This document shows, one piece after another, positions 59,486 to 64,000 of a stretch of 64,000 nt of DNA (its first letter is position 1; each line of letters opens with the position of its first letter). Under the pieces are notes generated by a model, which made no database searches, was not told the DNA's origin, and saw nothing but the letters and a program-made list of their open reading frames with translations. The DNA comes from Amphiduros pacificus. Its lineage: Eukaryota; Annelida; Polychaeta; Phyllodocida; Hesionidae. The position numbers were made by a program, and so were the translations under genes. The stretch lies in assembly GCA_949316495.1 (NCBI GenBank), contig OX439004.1, forward strand, positions 3,626,501 through 3,690,500, written 5' to 3'.

Positions 59486-59690
59486 TGATTTGTTTGTTTT
59501 AACGACCTTTCCAGCACTATTTAGGCCATGTCAAGTGAGTAGCCTGTCACTGAGACTAAATGACCTACTCTTTTCGAAGAGTAACTGGGGGTCTTTTCTT
59601 AGCAGTATCACATAGACATGATACCACTAGACACGTCCTTTGATAACCAGTCATGCAACCCTGGCTGGAGTGAGAAACAACTTAGTACCA
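59486..59690 (+). mobile_element. SINE-like repeat
   Basis: Starts TTGTTTGTTTTAACGACCTT, passes through GACCTACTCTTTTCGAAGAG and ends near GAGTGAGAAACAACTTAGTA. The layout resembles molluscan SINE bodies. Related pieces are at 38860-39001 and 63925-64000. It splits a run of GGTATGAAAAACCACTTCC repeats. Confidence 0.6.
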
Positions 59691-62059
59691 AATATCCACC
59701 TTTTCAATAGGGTATGAAAAACCACTTCCTGTTCAATTAAGTATGAAACACCACTTCCTGCTTCATTTCCATATAGTCTAATGCCTGGACAGAATAATAG
59801 AATCAACAACATGACTATTGTCTAAATGTGAAGCACATTACTGCCTTGTATTTGTTTCATCAGCAGACTGTCGAGGCATGGCCAATGCCCCCCTCTATTT
59901 TCCAACAACCCCATCAATTCCAACAACACATATATCAATTCCAACAATTGATTTAAGTATACTGAAGGTATTTGATAAATTGGATCTATCTTATATATTA
60001 TATTTGTCTAGAAAAATGGTTGTATACTATATGGGAGAAGAATTCGATAAATTTGAACAAATCTATCTGTATATATTGTCCATTAATTCCAACAATTCCA
60101 TCTATCCCATGAACCAATATCATCCAATATTGATCATACCTTCAGAAAGTATTCTATGTACAGACCTGCACAGTCCATAAGTTCTGTAAATTTTACTATA
60201 CCTATCTGGTCAACCCCAAATTTCTACTGAGAAGAATCGGATGTATCTGAACAATTCCATCTTTGGCTACTTCCTATAAATTCCAACAATTCTATCAATC
60301 CAATCTATAGTATGTCCTGTCCTTCTGTCTTGATAAACTGGAAGAAACCCATCTATCTGGACTTTCTTTACATCTATTAAACAACCTGCTAATCTATTGA
60401 TGGTGTTGATGAGGCCCACCCATGGTGAGGTGTGTAATTAATGACTTTATTGTTTATATCAACCATTTCAGCCCTCTTGTACTTGTTATGTTCAGAATCG
60501 GATGAATAAGACCTTATGCATATATGTCTATTTGTAGTCTACCCCTTGACTGTTACCATCCTTTATGAACCTTTTTTATGCTTTGGGGGTCTATCAGGAA
60601 GGGGGATGAAGCTCAGTCAAATCTACTCTGTACACTTATCAGAAAAGCATGAATGACTTAATGGATTCCTTCATGTCTGCATGTCCCCCTACAAAAAAAT
60701 GGGATGTGTCTGGACAATACACTCTAAGCATATCATTTATAAATTTATTTTAATAAATGGTTGGGAGTGATGTTAAAATGAATCATATTTTATCCAATAT
60801 CTAAGTAGACCAACTCATATCGCTCAAAAGATCAAGGATTCATATGTTCATGATAGTTCTGTCTTCTGAATGTGTTTATTGGTATTATGTCATGCCTCCT
60901 GGGGTACCCACATCTGCCCTCTGTCCTTCTCTCTGCTCTTACATACATCACTCAACTTGTGGTCAATGGTCTGTCTGAGCAACAAGACTAGTGCAGAACA
61001 GACTTATAGTCTATCACCAGCAGGTCAATTGTGTGGCCCTGTATGAGGCTCTCTTTGTGGGATGCATGTGAATAACAATTACTCCATCTTTAATAAAAAC
61101 AATGGTAATTAGTACTACAATAACTACAAGAAGAAGTTACCTACATGATTATCTTGCATGAGAAATTTAGACATAGGATTGTAGGTGGTGTTATTAAAAG
61201 TTAGATGTGATTTGATTGCCCTCACAGCAGGGTGGTTTCATGCCCCTGTGCCAGCAGAGATGACAATCAGCCCAATGTCCGATATTATAAACACCTCATG
61301 AGGTATTGATATCATGTATATCCACTACCAGAATTTGCCACCTCCAGATATATATTACTCTCAACTCTGACCATCTTTTCTGCCAACATCCCAGTTTAAT
61401 TTTGTGACAATTAGAATTTTGATGAAAGCATGAAAGATCTCTAATTATTCAACTTTTTTTCATGGATTTACCACTTTCAAACAAAAGAAACATTAAAATT
61501 TATTAACAGTTATGCAAATAATTATGTGATTTCTAGAGGTAGTTTTCCAGCAAAGATTTGTATATTGCAAAATATTATGTCAAAGAAATAAAGTAAAAAT
61601 CAACTTGAGGAGATTATGTATAACAGTAACATTCTAAGATCAAACTCTGAGCAAAATATCACGTGGCATCAGTGTAGTGTCAGTGGTGGTGGGTGTTAGC
61701 TCCTTATTACTCATACCAGTCAACTCTTGTCTGATTGCAAAGAGCCTATACCAATTCAGATGTACATAACCAAGATGTGTCCAACATCCCCCTGCCTCTC
61801 ATAGATGCCCTAAAGTCGCACACTTTGGTGGCTCACGATAAAAATAGCCATGGTCATAGGATATATAAATACCTCAGTATTGCATTTTAATGAGCCCACA
61901 TGTTGCTATCAAAGCAGATGATATAATCTATCATGATAAGACATACCTGCCTCAAACACATCACAACCAAACCCTGGTACTTTCTCAAGAAAATATAGTC
62001 CCCATAAGAAATTGAAGACAATTTAATTCAATTTATATGTTTTTTTGAATAGCAATTTG

Positions 62060-62060
<1 letters not shown>
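59691..62060. other. Gene-free stretch
   Basis: AATTCCAACAA is overrepresented at 59900-60300 in a loose, non-periodic way. Nothing else stands out. Confidence 0.45.

Positions 62061-62112
<52 letters not shown>
62061..62112 (+). repeat. (AT)n microsatellite
   Basis: 26 uninterrupted AT units. Confidence 0.97.
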
Positions 62113-62114
<2 letters not shown>

Positions 62115-63924
62115 AACACGAAATTCATAAAGAAAATGTGGCCTGCATCTGCTGAATTATTGAAATAAAATAAATCAAAATATTTAAGGAATGTTTCTTT
62201 TTAACTTCTAAATATGTGTAGATCATATATGTTTTGCATCTGATTTTATTGTTACCAAACAGAAACTGAAATTGAATTTTGGTGTATGAAAATTTACAGT
62301 GAGTAAACCTGGGTGTAGAAATACTTGATATGGGGTGTGTGATCAGACCACTTTGACGCTGTGGTCATACAGTTTGCCCATCACCACCTGCTGGGGTGAG
62401 GGTAGACCAAGTGTGCTATTTATATCATGAGCCACCAAAGTGAACTGACAGTAATCACAATGACAAGGTGGTGTGGGTCACAGAAGGGTTGGTTATGGTA
62501 TGTTCTTATCAGTCTAAATTATTACATGCATTACATAACTTTAAATGCAGTGCTTGACAACTAATTCTAGGTAATGAATTCATTATCTGATGACTTTATT
62601 GCCTCATTCTGTAGACTGCAAGTCAATCAACATTCAATTGATGGGATAGATATACATATTGTTGGAAAGATGGGATTGATGGTGAATTGCTTGGGCCTTT
62701 GGCCTACTATCAATATCTTGAATATAAAATACGAATTTATCATCGTGTAAATATAAAATACGAATTTATCATGGTGTGAACCAACTTTTGCGGCTGGCTG
62801 CGAAAAGTGACCCCTCATCACGGTACTGTAAAATTATTCTCAGATCAAAGTATATATTTTTAATTGGAAAATATAGGTTTTAGTGGGTAAGTTCATGAGA
62901 AAAGGTTACTGGGAAGTCTGTCCATCAGTAGAAATGACAGACATAGGCATATAACGTTTTTACTGTATGGGACACATCCACAAATGATACATGACTGACT
63001 GTGGACCTTTGTAGGCAATGTTTATAAAATATTGCCGGTGACCTTGAAGTGACCTTTCAATGACTTTGAAAATGAAACTCTTATTTCCATGGATTTTACT
63101 GCAAATTTCAATATTCAATCATCTGCATCTTTCAAAAAGGAGCTCATAGAGTCTTTATTCATCAAATTCCGGGAATTAGAGGAAATTTTGATATGCTGAG
63201 CTATTTTGAAATATTACCTACAATAACAACTTATTGTTGGTTAGATTATGAAAGTACATATTATACCACATGGTAAAAACTTTAATGCTGAAAATAAAAT
63301 GAAAATAAAGTCCGTCAATTTCGAGATTTATTAACAAGCTAAATTCGGTTAGAAATAGTTTAAATGTGGTTGGTGTACGAAAGATGAAAATTGATGGATT
63401 TTAAATTGATCCAATACAAACTTTTAACAAAGTTTCATACAAAACAATATAAGTGTATTTTCAGAAAATGACCGCCAATAAGCTGCTCTAATCATAATGG
63501 TACATAGAAAATGATATTAAACTATCAAAGTATGCGAAAATGTGCTAAATTTGCAATAGAAAAAACATCAGGTGACAAGAAATGTAATGAATGTAGAGAA
63601 AAATGGATTACCTCATTGAAAAGCTTCTTTCTGCAAATTTTCATATATTTTATTTTTTTCTACAATAACAGGAACGTGCTAAGATTAGTTCTTGAATATG
63701 TATATACATTGGAGAATGTGTTCTAATTTTGGTGTCATTTATGCTGGGTGAAAGTGACACCATGTACCCACTGCAATAGGAAGATTTGTGCTACCCATTT
63801 CATGTTCAATGTCTCCCATTTCTAGTGGTGCTGAAAGAGCATTTATTGTATATTTTGATATAAGACAAACATGTAGTATTGAAGTGAGACTTGTTGCATG
63901 TATATGAGGACTTCATCTGTTCAT
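62113..63924. other. Gene-free stretch
   Basis: TAAATATAAAATACGAATTT occurs twice near 62725 and 62752. No coding region is supportable. Confidence 0.45.
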
Positions 63925-64000
63925 ATTAATGACCTTTTCAACACTTTATATATTGGCTGTATCAGGTCATATGGAAACCTGCCACTTGGACTCAATGTGG
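63925..64000 (+). mobile_element. SINE-like repeat, cut by window end
   Basis: TTAATGACCTTTTCAACACT and CCTGCCACTTGGACTCAATG correspond to the beginning of the element at 59486-59690. Confidence 0.55.

Overview
This is a eukaryotic nuclear window: AT-rich DNA with spliced genes, GT-AG introns (and one GC-AG), many minisatellites, tRNA-derived SINEs, LINE remnants and short inverted-repeat elements. The gene set (an EAAT2-type glutamate transporter, a FAAH1-type amide hydrolase, a histamine/muscarinic-like receptor, a GT31 glycosyltransferase) and the SINE style suggest a marine lophotrochozoan, most likely a mollusc. That assignment is an inference from general style, not from a diagnostic sequence.

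Layout. 1-3.2 kb: the end of a 60-bp tandem array. 3.2-11.3 kb: gene-free, with a TTAA-flanked foldback element, two 19-bp arrays in opposite orientation, a TIR element with 3-bp TTA flanks, and a long (AAT)n tract. 11.3-12.5 kb: a GT31 gene (+) followed by a second TTAA-flanked foldback element. 13.6-16.3 kb: LINE remnants inserted among copies of a ~150-bp repeat. 17.6-19.3 kb: a rhodopsin-class GPCR (-). 21.1-21.7 kb: a 12-bp array and a long hairpin. 25.7-27.4 kb: an unrecognised multi-pass membrane protein (+). 30.1-40.8 kb: a 15-exon FAAH gene (-) that I could thread exon by exon to about 604 codons. 46.1-56.5 kb: a 9-exon EAAT2-like transporter (-), threaded to 532 codons. 56.5-64 kb: gene-free apart from possible 5' UTR of the transporter.

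The first three genes each have a single coding exon (two with a likely 5'-UTR intron), while the last two are finely split. The transporter (glutamate uptake) and FAAH (hydrolysis of fatty-acid amides) are both typical of neural or glial tissue and lie head-to-tail, but nothing in the sequence shows co-regulation.

The most unusual signal is that tandem repeats repeatedly start exactly at exon edges of the two spliced genes. An 83-bp array copies the end of the last FAAH exon including its stop codon. A 51-57-bp array runs through the stop codon of the transporter. A 49-bp triplication copies a 3' splice site. A degenerate array copies an exon end plus 5' splice site, and a 40-bp array copies another 5' splice site. 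I found no tRNA, rRNA, CRISPR, LTR element or Polinton.
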